From positions 1 to 27,213 of the forward strand of contig NW_020169351.1 in NCBI RefSeq assembly GCF_000988165.1: a DNA stretch of 27,213 nucleotides, read 5' to 3'. The notes below the pieces were generated by a model. That model was not told the DNA's origin and did no database searches. It saw only the letters and a program-made list of their open reading frames with translations. The position numbers and the translations under genes were made by a program. The DNA comes from Vairimorpha ceranae (lineage: Eukaryota; Microsporidia; Nosematidae). Within the stretch, counting starts at the first letter, position 1. The number at the start of each line of letters is the position of its first letter. Positions 16,640-24,811 of the stretch are shown here, piece after piece.

Positions 16640-17971
16640 ATGAATGGAGAATTTCAAAATGGTAAAATTCCTCTTCTAACCAAAGTTATTATTACTATGA
16701 GTCCTTTAATTAATGATATAAAGATTATTAAATCTTTTATTTCTAAAGGAGTGACAATTTTTCGAATAAATTTTTCACATGGATCGGCAGAAGAGCATAA
16801 GAAAGTAATTGAAAATTTAAGAAAGGCAAGTAAAGACCTTGATAAAGTTATAACAATATGTTTAGACACAAAAGGTCAAGAATTTAGAATTAGTTTAATC
16901 GATTCATCTGAAATTAATGTAAAAAAGAATGACACTTTGACATTCTCAAGGAAAAAACAATCCAATTCTATTTTTGTTCCAATAAAGGATTTTACTGTTT
17001 TGAAAACCGGTATGAAGTTTTATTTAGACGATGGGATGCTAACACTTGAAGTAGTTGAATTGGGATACGACCACATAAAAGGTAAAGCGTTAAATTCGCA
17101 TCGATTGAAAAATAATAAAAAGGCTAATTTTCCAGGGATTGAATTTCCAGATGACAATTTGAATAATGAAAATAAAAAAGACATTTTATTTGGTGTACAG
17201 AACAATATTGATGTTATATTTGCCTCGTTTATTTTATCGAAAGAAAATGTACTGAAAATAAAAGAGATAGCTGATGGTATACCGGTGTATTCTAAAATTG
17301 AAGCGGTTAAAGCTATTGATAATATTGATGATATAATTGACATTTCCGATGGAATAATGGTGGCAAGAGGAGATTTGGGTGTAGAAACGGGTTTTATTGA
17401 AATGTTCGGTGTACAGAAAGATGTTTCTAATAAATGTATAAAGAAGTTTAAGCCCGTAATCTGTGCCACACAGATGCTAGAGAGCATGACTTCCAGTACA
17501 ATACCATTACGATCTGAAATAAGTGATATAGGGAATGCTGTACTTGATGAATATGATGCATTAATGCTTAGTGGAGAAACAGCAGTAGGAAGTAATCCAC
17601 TACTTTGCGCAGATTACATGATGGAAATAATTAACAACGCCGAAAAATATGTTGAATCAACCGGAACTGGTTGTAAATGTCCATTTATTGAAAAAAACAA
17701 AAGTACATGTATAATTCTAGAGACAAATGATCTTAAGACGATTAACTGGTTGTATCAAATGAGATTGGGTGTTATTACCTACGTATTTTCATCTAATTGT
17801 AAATTATTATCAGTTATTAATTTGTATCGGGGCATGATTCCTTTAATTAAAAAAACAGAATCTGTGACAGATCTTGCAAATCGCCTTAAAGCAGAATTTG
17901 GATATAAAAGAGTTCTCTTATTCTATTTTGCGAAAGATTCTGAGTGTTTAAAAAAGATTGAGGTTTTTTAG
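16640..17971 (+). CDS. PYK: Pyruvate kinase, short form
   Basis: This 443-aa enzyme converts phosphoenolpyruvate and ADP to pyruvate and ATP, the last step of glycolysis in the cytosol. Active-site blocks are intact: RINFSHG (R42, N44, S46, H47), LDTKGQEFRI, SKIEAVKAIDNIDDI (catalytic Lys and metal-binding Glu), MVARGDLGVE, KPVICATQMLESMT and LMLSGETAVGS. The B domain and C-terminal domain are shortened relative to yeast and animal enzymes (about 500-530 aa), so allosteric control by fructose-1,6-bisphosphate is doubtful. The N-terminal TKIICTIGP block is altered to TKVIITMSP. No C-rich signal precedes the ATG. The gene converges on YOS1 with a 120-bp spacer. Confidence 0.96.
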   Translation: MNGEFQNGKIPLLTKVIITMSPLINDIKIIKSFISKGVTIFRINFSHGSAEEHKKVIENLRKASKDLDKVITICLDTKGQEFRISLIDSSEINVKKNDTLTFSRKKQSNSIFVPIKDFTVLKTGMKFYLDDGMLTLEVVELGYDHIKGKALNSHRLKNNKKANFPGIEFPDDNLNNENKKDILFGVQNNIDVIFASFILSKENVLKIKEIADGIPVYSKIEAVKAIDNIDDIIDISDGIMVARGDLGVETGFIEMFGVQKDVSNKCIKKFKPVICATQMLESMTSSTIPLRSEISDIGNAVLDEYDALMLSGETAVGSNPLLCADYMMEIINNAEKYVESTGTGCKCPFIEKNKSTCIILETNDLKTINWLYQMRLGVITYVFSSNCKLLSVINLYRGMIPLIKKTESVTDLANRLKAEFGYKRVLLFYFAKDSECLKKIEVF

Positions 17972-18091
17972 TAGATAAATTGTCTTTAACAAATTATTTA
18001 CTTTTATTAAAATCCTTACAATTCAGTAAATTGTATTTTCTACAAAATTTACCTAAAAGACTAATAATAAAATTTTCAAACTTAAAATATT

Positions 18092-18334
18092 TTAATTTCC
18101 TAAAAGTAACTCATAAATGATACACAATATATTAACAATTATAAGTGGTATTCTTAATACTGTCCTCAACCCGTTTAGAAGATCAACAATCTTTTTTCTT
18201 TTCTCTCCTAAAAAGTTCCTATGTTCTTGTGATAAGGGTAATCCTATTTTAGATAAAAACCTCTTGTCATCTAAAATCACCAAGGCATTTCCAATTAGTA
18301 AGAAGCCATAGAACATTGTAAATAATCCAAACAT
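18092..18334 (-). CDS. YOS1: YOS1 / IER3IP1-like ER-Golgi transport protein
   Basis: This 80-aa membrane protein has one hydrophobic segment near the N-terminus (FGLFTMFYGFLLIGNALVIL) and one at the C-terminus (LRIPLIIVNILCIIYELLLG). The whole-length pattern matches yeast Yos1: LxNAxAxLxxxRFLxKIGL, a short polar loop, VxxLxxxxRTxLRIPLIxxNxLxIxYELLLG. Yos1 works with Yip1 and Yif1 on COPII vesicles. Length and ends agree with the family (about 80-85 aa). CCC (GGG on the plus strand, 18335-18337) abuts the ATG, confirming the start. Confidence 0.95.
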   Translation of the reverse strand: MFGLFTMFYGFLLIGNALVILDDKRFLSKIGLPLSQEHRNFLGEKRKKIVDLLNGLRTVLRIPLIIVNILCIIYELLLGN

Positions 18335-18853
18335 GGGTAGTTTAAAAATTAAAAATATTTATGTTAAAGAAAGAAGGTTTATAAAGTTATATTTTTTAAG
18401 TATTAAAAAACTATCTGTCAGAACAAAAACCTTCATTTGATTTATTTATCTTCTTCATTGTGTAATCTTATTTATAGTTTTAACGACCAATAGCCTTGCG
18501 ACAAATGCCTTTGATTCAAAGTTATATGAATCGGTTAAGACATTATTCTTTATGTCTTCTCAGTCAAGTATTTTACATATATTAGTATTTCTTAAAAATT
18601 ACTACTAAAAACACCAAATAAATTATATTTTTTTAAAATATTTTATTAAATAATTTTTATTATACAAAATTTACCATAAATCAATTTATCTAATGTTATT
18701 AATTTATAAAAGGGAATATCACATACCCCCTTTTTAGATGAATAAACGTTAACTAACTAAATATATTTTATTTATTATTGCTATTATATGTTACTGTATC
18801 ACAATCCTTTACTACTCCTTTTTTACTATTATTTTTTACATTCTAATGTCCCT
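18335..18853. other. Spacer with a structured patch
   Basis: This spacer separates the divergent YOS1 and USP-like genes. A less AT-rich patch at about 18481-18560 contains a perfect 7-bp hairpin (18537-18543 with 18552-18558) preceded by a second stem-forming pair (18511-18517 with 18528-18534, with two G-T pairs). The USP start signal CCC lies at 18850-18852. Confidence 0.5.
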
Positions 18854-19318
18854 ATGAATACAATTGCTATTGTAATAGACAATTTAAATCAAGATTTTAC
18901 AAATGATAGAAATACAGCAGAATGGAAATTATTGCAAAAAGCAGAAAAGGTAGTTTTAATATTCATAGAATCACAAAAATGGTTTCCTGCTAATGATCCA
19001 CAGACTATTTGCGCATCATTGAACGCTTTAAATTCAAAGAACGGAATCGAACGAAGGAATATTATCGCTCTTTTAAAAAGTTTAGAATTTGCTATAAAAA
19101 TAAATAATAGGAAAGCAGAAGTAGTAAAGATAATACTGTTGGGTGATGAAAAATATAAAATAAGGAAATGTATCAGTAATATTAACACAGATTTAATTAT
19201 TGTATTTATTCATAAAAAAAAGAATATTATAGAAAAAATATTTAAAAGATCAACTGGTACATTTTTAGCTGAAGAGTTAGGTATTCCTGTTCTGACGATT
19301 AGAAATATAACAATTTAA
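18854..19318 (+). CDS. Universal stress protein-like (HUP superfamily) protein
   Basis: This is a 154-aa protein read from the ATG at 18854, one base after CCC. An in-frame ATG at 18788 would add 22 hydrophobic residues but has no signal. The correct start places MNTIAIVIDN as the first beta strand, as in universal stress proteins. The C-terminal part shows the fold's hallmarks: VVKIILLGDEKYKIRKCISNINTDLIIVFIHKKK, then RSTGTFLAEELGIPVLTIR. The last part resembles the G-x(2)-G-x(9)-G(S/T) ATP-loop region followed by PVLVVR. The first glycines of that loop are replaced by lysines and other residues, so nucleotide binding is uncertain. Its role is unknown; the fold assignment is moderate. Confidence 0.55.
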   Translation: MNTIAIVIDNLNQDFTNDRNTAEWKLLQKAEKVVLIFIESQKWFPANDPQTICASLNALNSKNGIERRNIIALLKSLEFAIKINNRKAEVVKIILLGDEKYKIRKCISNINTDLIIVFIHKKKNIIEKIFKRSTGTFLAEELGIPVLTIRNITI

Positions 19319-19347
19319 TTACTGCAAATAAATTACTTTAATGTTTT

Positions 19348-20379
19348 TTAAAATTTATTTATTCTTTCACATATAAATTCTGATATACAATCTAAATATT
19401 CTTTACTGTTCTTATCCGCCACTTTTTTTTTAAACTTAGGATTAAATTTGTAATCTGGACTAAAATAAGAATAAAACTGATTATCTTCTGGTATATCATC
19501 ACAAAACTCCTCTCCACATAAAATAGCAGTTTCATATGCCCAACAACGTGCTACATTACAAAGAGTGTACCCTCCACCACCCAAAACAATAAGTGAAATA
19601 TTGTAATTTTTAACTAAACGTACACATGAAGCGTGTCCATAAACAGACAAGTTAAAAACACCCAGACGATCTGCACCCAAAGAATCTGCTCCACATTGCA
19701 TGACAATCACATTTGGTTTAAATTTTTTGATGCATTCATCAACAATAGGTTCAAAAATGTATTGATATCCTTCATCTGATATACCACTTAACAATGGTAC
19801 ATTAACTGCTTTATAATTGCTTGTTACTAAAGATCCAGTCTCAGGAAAGAAACCATTACCAAATTTATGAAATGATAATGTCAAAACCCTATCATTAAGT
19901 AAAAATGCGTCTTCCACTCCATCGCCATGATGAACATCAATGTCTATGTACATAACCTTTTCATTATATTTAAGAAGTTCTAAAATAGCCATTACGATAT
20001 CATTAACGTAACAAAACCCGCTAGGCTCGTTTTTATGAGCATGGTGTAGTCCACCCGCCCAGTTTATGACTACATCAAATTGCTTATTATTTATGTATCG
20101 TGCCGCATTAATTGATGCACTATAATATTTATGACAAAATTCTTGTAAACCAAAAAAATCTGGACAATCTGATGTTTCATTTTTTCCCAGTTGTTTAAAA
20201 TACGATTCTGTGTGATACTTTAATTTTTCTAATTGCGGTTTAAGAACTGTAATTTTATTTTCCAATTTCATTGATTTCACAAGTGAATGTGTAACCATAA
20301 TTCTAAATGGTTTCATAGGATGTTTAGGCCCATAATGATACAATCCAACAGTTTCATCAAACATATAGCCAATTTTCAT
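19348..20379 (-). CDS. Class I histone deacetylase (Rpd3/Hos2/HDAC3 type)
   Basis: This 343-aa zinc hydrolase removes acetyl groups from histone lysines. Catalytic residues are all present: H112-H113 (WAGGLHHA), zinc ligands D148, H150 (DIDVHHGDG) and D232 (CGADSLG), and Y271 (GGGGYT). The overall sequence is closest in feel to HDAC3/Hos2 (HYGPKHPMKPFR, CPDFFGLQEFCHKYY, SGFCYVNDIV). The tail is short, as expected for a compact enzyme. Of the residues that bind inositol tetraphosphate in human HDAC3, H15, K23 and R238 are kept, but the counterpart of R301 is C274 and that of G21 is K19. CCCCTT directly precedes the ATG, inside a 15-bp spacer. Confidence 0.97.
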   Translation of the reverse strand: MKIGYMFDETVGLYHYGPKHPMKPFRIMVTHSLVKSMKLENKITVLKPQLEKLKYHTESYFKQLGKNETSDCPDFFGLQEFCHKYYSASINAARYINNKQFDVVINWAGGLHHAHKNEPSGFCYVNDIVMAILELLKYNEKVMYIDIDVHHGDGVEDAFLLNDRVLTLSFHKFGNGFFPETGSLVTSNYKAVNVPLLSGISDEGYQYIFEPIVDECIKKFKPNVIVMQCGADSLGADRLGVFNLSVYGHASCVRLVKNYNISLIVLGGGGYTLCNVARCWAYETAILCGEEFCDDIPEDNQFYSYFSPDYKFNPKFKKKVADKNSKEYLDCISEFICERINKF

Positions 20380-20394
20380 AAGGGGTTATAATTT
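20380..20394 (-). promoter_or_regulatory. 15-bp intergenic region carrying the HDAC start signal
   Basis: The upstream gene's stop codon (20395-20397) and the HDAC ATG are separated by 15 bases that contain ACCCCTT (GGGG at 20382-20385 on the plus strand). The HDAC promoter must therefore overlap the 3' end of the upstream coding sequence, or the two are co-transcribed. Confidence 0.7.
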
Positions 20395-21174
20395 TTATAT
20401 TTCTCCTTCTTCTTTAGTTTCTTCTATAAATTTATTATATCTTGCAATAGATCTCTTATCAAGTTCTGTAATATTTGACTTATCATTAAACTTCTCTTCT
20501 AAATTATGCATAAAACAATAATAAATATCTTCGGGATGGTATGCACTTTTAATTATTATTTTATAACTAGTAGAATCTTTTATAAAATTCTGTACATCTT
20601 TATAATCCATTTTATAAAAGATTTTCTCATCAAAATATAAATCTTGTAATAAAAAATAAAAATCAAGAATAGTGTCTTCAACATTATCAATCCCTAAATT
20701 CATTGAATAATCTCTAAGTAGTATGTAATAGTATTCATAAGTAAAAGAAGAAAGCTTTTCTACTTTATTTATAGGTGTGTAAACACTATAATTATTATTA
20801 TAAAATTCATTTTTAAATACAGCAAAATGACTACTTCTATTTTTTACATAAATTTCGTATAATTCGTTATAATTGTCAAAATGATCAGTAATAATATTAC
20901 AAAATGTTTCGTAATTTTTAATATCATCATTCAAACATAAAACGTAGGAATGATATTTTTTAATCTTTTCATTTTTACAATATTCGTACAAAATTCTTCT
21001 TCTGTAATTTGCATCGATAGCATTATAAATTACAGTATCATACAGGCTATAGATACAATCCTTTAAGGATTTACAATTTTTAAGTTTTAAGTTGTATTGT
21101 AATATTTGTTGTGCATTTTTAAAATTTGATATTTTCAGATTTTCATCGTTTGAGAAAATTTCCTTTTCATGCAT
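20395..21174 (-). CDS. Uncharacterised protein, 259 aa, Tyr/Asn-rich
   Basis: I do not recognise this protein. It is soluble-looking and mostly helical, with many Tyr, Asn and Asp residues and no signal peptide, membrane segment or clear motif. The C-terminus is acidic (EETKEEGEI). It lies 15 bp upstream of the HDAC on the same strand, close enough for overlapping or shared transcripts. That proximity does not itself indicate function in a genome this compact. The ATG follows ATCC, with only two Cs, so it lacks the full CCC signal. Codon use and composition look like those of the neighbours. Confidence 0.8.
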   Translation of the reverse strand: MHEKEIFSNDENLKISNFKNAQQILQYNLKLKNCKSLKDCIYSLYDTVIYNAIDANYRRRILYEYCKNEKIKKYHSYVLCLNDDIKNYETFCNIITDHFDNYNELYEIYVKNRSSHFAVFKNEFYNNNYSVYTPINKVEKLSSFTYEYYYILLRDYSMNLGIDNVEDTILDFYFLLQDLYFDEKIFYKMDYKDVQNFIKDSTSYKIIIKSAYHPEDIYYCFMHNLEEKFNDKSNITELDKRSIARYNKFIEETKEEGEI

Positions 21175-21671
21175 GGATTAGAATAAATATTTTTTTAACA
21201 AACTGGTTGATAAAATAAAAAAAATTATTTTAAATAGTGGAAATATTATATTTGTAATTTAATGGAATAAATTTAAATAATTGGTTTTTGCTAAATCAAT
21301 TTTAAGCTATATTTTATTTAATTTTTATATAATATTTAGTTTATGGTATAATTTGTTAAATTAATGTTAGATTTATTTATAATTAGGTAATTTAACATTA
21401 ATTTTTGCAGTCTAGATTTACGAAAAACAACTTAAAGATTTTTAAAAAAAAAATAATGCATATTTACCAATTTCTAAAAAAAATTTAACAACATTGTCTT
21501 CTTGTAAGTATTTCTAATTTTATCATCAAATAATAAATAAAAAATATTATATTAATATTAAAAAAAGAAAGCTTTGTACGACAAATCATTTTGTATAAAA
21601 TTTAATGTATTATTTTTTATAAAAATAAACTTATATTGTTTATTTATCAAATTATTTTTCATTTACCCTCA
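21175..21671. other. Divergent spacer upstream of LCB1
   Basis: No gene was seen. A long inverted repeat, TTAATGTTA at 21361-21369 and TAACATTAA at 21393-21401, lies mid-spacer. The LCB1 signal CCCTCA at 21666-21671 abuts the ATG. Confidence 0.6.
21361..21401. repeat. Inverted repeat, 9-bp arms
   Basis: The perfect arms TTAATGTTA and TAACATTAA are separated by 23 bases. They lie between two divergent genes, so this could be a protein-binding dyad or a chance palindrome in AT-rich DNA. Confidence 0.4.
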
Positions 21672-22931
21672 ATGTTTATACAAATATTTATTAAAAGAAT
21701 CTTTAATGACCCAGTAGAGATAATAAAGTTTTGTATGGAAATTATAACTATCTATGTAATTATTAGATTTCGCCACAAAGTTAAAAAGCCTGCTATTGAA
21801 CTTCCTGATAGTGTAGTTGCGAAACTTATAAATGATTTTGAACCTGAAGATTTGGTTGAAACCCAACCAAAAGATTTGGCTGTAGATATTGAATATTCAA
21901 AAGACTTTCTAAATCTAGCTTCTTATGATTGTTTTGAAATAGGAGACCTTTTTAAAGATGAATCAAAAGAAATTATTAACGAATATGGCATTGGAACATG
22001 CGGACCACCAACTTTCTTCGGTACATTGGATGTACACTTAGCTTTACAAGAAAAAATATCAGAAATACTAGAAACAGAAGATTCCCTCCTTTACTCTAAT
22101 TCATACACATGTATACACAGTGTTATATCATGTTTTTCTACAAAAAGTGACACCATTTTTTATTTTAAATATGCCAATGAGGCAATAATCAGAGGAGTGA
22201 CTCTTTCAAAGTCAAAATGTTATGAATTTGATAATTTTGATGTTTTAATTAATTTATTAAAGTTATATTTTGACCCAAAGAGTCGTAATTTTGTTATAGT
22301 AGAGGGATTGTCAAAGAATGAAGGAATAATTTTAGATCTTCCAAAAATTATAAAACTTAAAAAAATGTTTAATTTTAAGATTATATTGGATGAGTCATTA
22401 AGTATACCTTTATTACATAAAAGGGGCGTGTGTGGATATTTCAATATACAATCTAAAAACATTGAAATAATAATAGGTTCTTTTAGTTATGGATTTTCGT
22501 CGAGTGGCGGGTTTTTCTGTGGCGATAAAAGCCTTGCGAATTATCAAAGACTGGCCAGTTCAAGCTACGTTTTTTCTGCATCTTTACCTGGTGTATTAGC
22601 AAATTTTAATAGACTAGCCTTAGATAAAGATTTTGACTATAAAATACTTCGTAAAAAAGTTCGTGTATTTCATAAACATTTTATTTCTCTAAAATATACT
22701 ATAATTTCTGATATTAAATCACCAATAATTTTAATTAGAGCTAAGAATAACACATGTAAAAAAAACATGCTACATTCCTTACTTAAGATTGTTAATGATT
22801 TACATAACAAAAAAATATACGTAGGAATTAATAACAACCCATTTCCTACACTAAGAGTTCTTCTTAAAATTAGTTTGAATAATGTTAAGAATATTACAGA
22901 AGATATTCTCAATTCATGTGAAAAATTTTAA
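21672..22931 (+). CDS. LCB1: Serine palmitoyltransferase subunit 1 (LCB1)
   Basis: This 419-aa protein starts at the ATG directly after CCCTCA; a longer reading from 21636 adds 12 residues without a signal. An N-terminal membrane anchor (about 12-32) is followed by the alpha-oxoamine synthase fold. IGTCGPPTFFGTLDVHLALQEKISEIL matches the SPTLC1/Lcb1 block, including the Cys equivalent to human C133. The PLP-lysine position characteristic of LCB2 is absent: GSFSYGFSSSGGFFCGD has no Lys, as expected for the non-catalytic LCB1 subunit. The enzyme condenses serine and palmitoyl-CoA in the ER to start sphingolipid synthesis and needs an LCB2 partner encoded elsewhere. It is shorter than yeast Lcb1 (558 aa). 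Confidence 0.95.
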   Translation: MFIQIFIKRIFNDPVEIIKFCMEIITIYVIIRFRHKVKKPAIELPDSVVAKLINDFEPEDLVETQPKDLAVDIEYSKDFLNLASYDCFEIGDLFKDESKEIINEYGIGTCGPPTFFGTLDVHLALQEKISEILETEDSLLYSNSYTCIHSVISCFSTKSDTIFYFKYANEAIIRGVTLSKSKCYEFDNFDVLINLLKLYFDPKSRNFVIVEGLSKNEGIILDLPKIIKLKKMFNFKIILDESLSIPLLHKRGVCGYFNIQSKNIEIIIGSFSYGFSSSGGFFCGDKSLANYQRLASSSYVFSASLPGVLANFNRLALDKDFDYKILRKKVRVFHKHFISLKYTIISDIKSPIILIRAKNNTCKKNMLHSLLKIVNDLHNKKIYVGINNNPFPTLRVLLKISLNNVKNITEDILNSCEKF

Positions 22932-23486
22932 TATTTAAAATGACAAATAATTACAGTATAAACTTGATAAAGTACCAGTATACAATACAAAAATATTATA
23001 TTAAATTGTTAAATAGCATGATATAAAATATTCAATGAATAAATAAAAAACCAACAGAACTAAAAAAAATTAATATCACTTTTTTTAAATTTATGTAAAC
23101 ATCATTGCATTATGTTTTGTCTAATAAAATTATTTTATGCAAATTCGTTTTAAATATAAAATTTCAATTGTTAAATAGGTATTAAATTGGGATTCAAACT
23201 TTTTATATATATAAATTACTGTGATGTTTAGGTAATCTGAAAACTTTGTAATTAAAAACACTATAAGAATCTGACAAACTGACATTTCTCTAAAAAGAAT
23301 TTATCAATAAATAATTTATTAATATTAAAAACTTTATATATATTCTTGATAGTTCATAAATAAAACTATTAATGTTTAAAAAGCATTTGTTTCTTTAAAA
23401 AAATATGCAGATAATTTTTATGCCTTTATAAAATTAAATAATAATTTATGAAATGAGAACAAGTAGAAATAACATTAAATAAAATT
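22932..23486. other. Gene-free spacer with a small repeat fragment
   Basis: There is no gene. At 23190-23215, on the minus strand, lies a 21-22-base match to the 5' end of the left-end repeat (TATATATAAAAAGTTTGAAT). It is a short relic of that element. Confidence 0.6.
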
Positions 23487-23800
23487 TATAAGAATCAACC
23501 TTCAAAAAAAATCTGACTATATCAATAATGTTTATTAGAATAAGACTTCAAAAAAAATCTGACTGAATTAATCATCTTTTTTAGAATTAAACTTCAAAGA
23601 AAAACTAAAAAAATTAATCATCTATTTTAGAATAAAACTTTAAAGGAAATCTGACTTTATTAATGATCTTTTTACGAATTAAATTTAAATAATATTTTAC
23701 ATTATCAATAATCTATTTTAGAATTAAATTTTACATTATCAATAATCTATTTTAGAATTAAATTTCAATGGAAATCTAACTAAATTAATAACCTTTTTTG
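23487..23800. repeat. Degenerate 46-bp tandem repeat
   Basis: Four full units of exactly 46 bases start at 23500, 23546, 23592 and 23638, each beginning CTTCAAA or CTTTAAA and containing AATCTGACT...TTAAT.ATC...TTAGAAT. A diverged fifth starts at 23684, then a 33-base unit that duplicates its second half (ACATTATCAATAATCTAT appears twice, near 23700 and 23733). A last unit from 23763 forms the 3' end of the 79-aa coding sequence. The period is not a multiple of three. Confidence 0.85.
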
Positions 23801-23978
23801 TTCTTTCTTTAATTTTACTCTCCTCATTTATCATATCTATTAAATAATACAAAATACAAAATTTAGCTTTATCTGGTTTATCAAGTAATTTATCTAAGCA
23901 CTTTTCTAGCTGTAAATTTATTTTTGTAATATTTTCTGATTCATCAATAAGAGTTTTCAGTTTTAAAAAATGTTCCAT
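23739..23978 (-). CDS. Small uncharacterised protein, 79 aa
   Basis: This short helical, charged protein is not one I recognise. The ATG lies 5 bases after CCC on the minus strand (GGG at 23984-23986) and 23 bp downstream of the phosphodiesterase stop. It is therefore more likely a separate gene than a broken-off end of that enzyme. The last ~20 residues are encoded by the first unit of the 46-bp tandem repeat, so the present stop codon and C-terminus may have been set by repeat expansion. There is no membrane segment. Confidence 0.6.
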   Translation of the reverse strand: MEHFLKLKTLIDESENITKINLQLEKCLDKLLDKPDKAKFCILYYLIDMINEESKIKERTKKVINLVRFPLKFNSKIDY

Positions 23979-24001
23979 GCAATGGGTAAAAAATAATAAA
24001 T

Positions 24002-24811
24002 TTATTGGTTCCTTAATATTCTCAAATTTTCTAAAGCATTGTCATGTAAAAACTTAAATTCTGTAAAAATAGCAGAAAATGTTTTAGCTAGTGGAAGCGA
24101 ATATTTAAGTAAAAATTCTGTATCTTCCTGTAATTTATTTTTGCAATTTAATAAATTTTTCCCAAATATTTCTTGTTCTAACAATTTACTTCCACATATG
24201 AAACTCTCATACTTTTTGTATGACGCACTTATGTCTGCTAATTTAATAAGCATTTTTAATTCTAAAATCCCTATTTCTTTTTTAATATAATTTTTATATT
24301 TTTTTTTAAATTCAGAGATTATCTTTTCATGCATTATTAAATTTGTAGATAATATAAGATCTGTAATTAATAATAAATTCTGATCGGTAATATATTTAGG
24401 AAAGTATCTTAAAAGGGATTCTTTTACATATTTAACATGATGATATTCAAAATCTAGAGTAGATGATTTGTATTCTGTTAATCCAGGATGGTTAATGTCA
24501 TGTAAAAAGCAACATGTAAGAAAAATAAACTTAGTTTGGTTGTCTAAATTGTACCGAGATAAATATTTAAGAAATATAGATCCTGAATACAATACATTTA
24601 GTCCATGTGTAGCATTGTGGTAAGGAATGTTATTGTAGTGTCCTACAGCAAATATTATATATTTTTTTAATTGATCTTTATCAATTTGAATATTTTGTAG
24701 AAAAATTTCTAATGAAATATGAATTATTTGAGATGCGTCTATTTGTGTAAAATACTTAGTAAACTCTTGACACCAATTCTCTTTATCTTCTTCAGAATCA
24801 CTTTTATGCAT
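24002..24811 (-). CDS. Cyclic nucleotide phosphodiesterase-like HD-domain protein
   Basis: This 269-aa protein corresponds to a shortened class I phosphodiesterase catalytic domain. PYHNATHGLNVLYS supplies H65 (general acid position) and H69. FLHDINHPG supplies metal ligands H104 and D105. E122 and H124-H125 follow, and KLADIS supplies the second metal Asp, D193. Departures from the family are Glu for Asn in the HDxxHxxxxN signature (E113) and STNLIMH in place of the usual ATDMxxH. The C-terminal helix lacks an obvious purine-binding Gln in the aligned place. It would hydrolyse cAMP or cGMP if active; substrate and activity are uncertain. The ATG lies 10 bases after CCC. Confidence 0.85.
   Translation of the reverse strand: MHKSDSEEDKENWCQEFTKYFTQIDASQIIHISLEIFLQNIQIDKDQLKKYIIFAVGHYNNIPYHNATHGLNVLYSGSIFLKYLSRYNLDNQTKFIFLTCCFLHDINHPGLTEYKSSTLDFEYHHVKYVKESLLRYFPKYITDQNLLLITDLILSTNLIMHEKIISEFKKKYKNYIKKEIGILELKMLIKLADISASYKKYESFICGSKLLEQEIFGKNLLNCKNKLQEDTEFLLKYSLPLAKTFSAIFTEFKFLHDNALENLRILRNQ

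Noticed and set aside
17020..17487. 155-codon ORF antisense to pyruvate kinase
   Set aside because: It is a shadow of a gene with intact catalytic motifs on the other strand, with no start signal.
18500..18535. Resemblance of GCCTTTGAT to the U5 snRNA loop (GCCTTTTAC)
   Set aside because: The loop bases would pair with the following CAAAG, and no flanking U5 stem or Sm site could be found.
18788..18853. Signal peptide on the USP-like protein from the upstream ATG
   Set aside because: The CCC signal and the first beta strand of the fold both place the start at 18854; the upstream hydrophobic codons are T-rich spacer.
23739..24811. The 79-aa ORF as a frameshifted C-terminus of the phosphodiesterase
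   Set aside because: The phosphodiesterase already ends after its last conserved helix, and the 79-aa ORF has its own CCC-positioned ATG.
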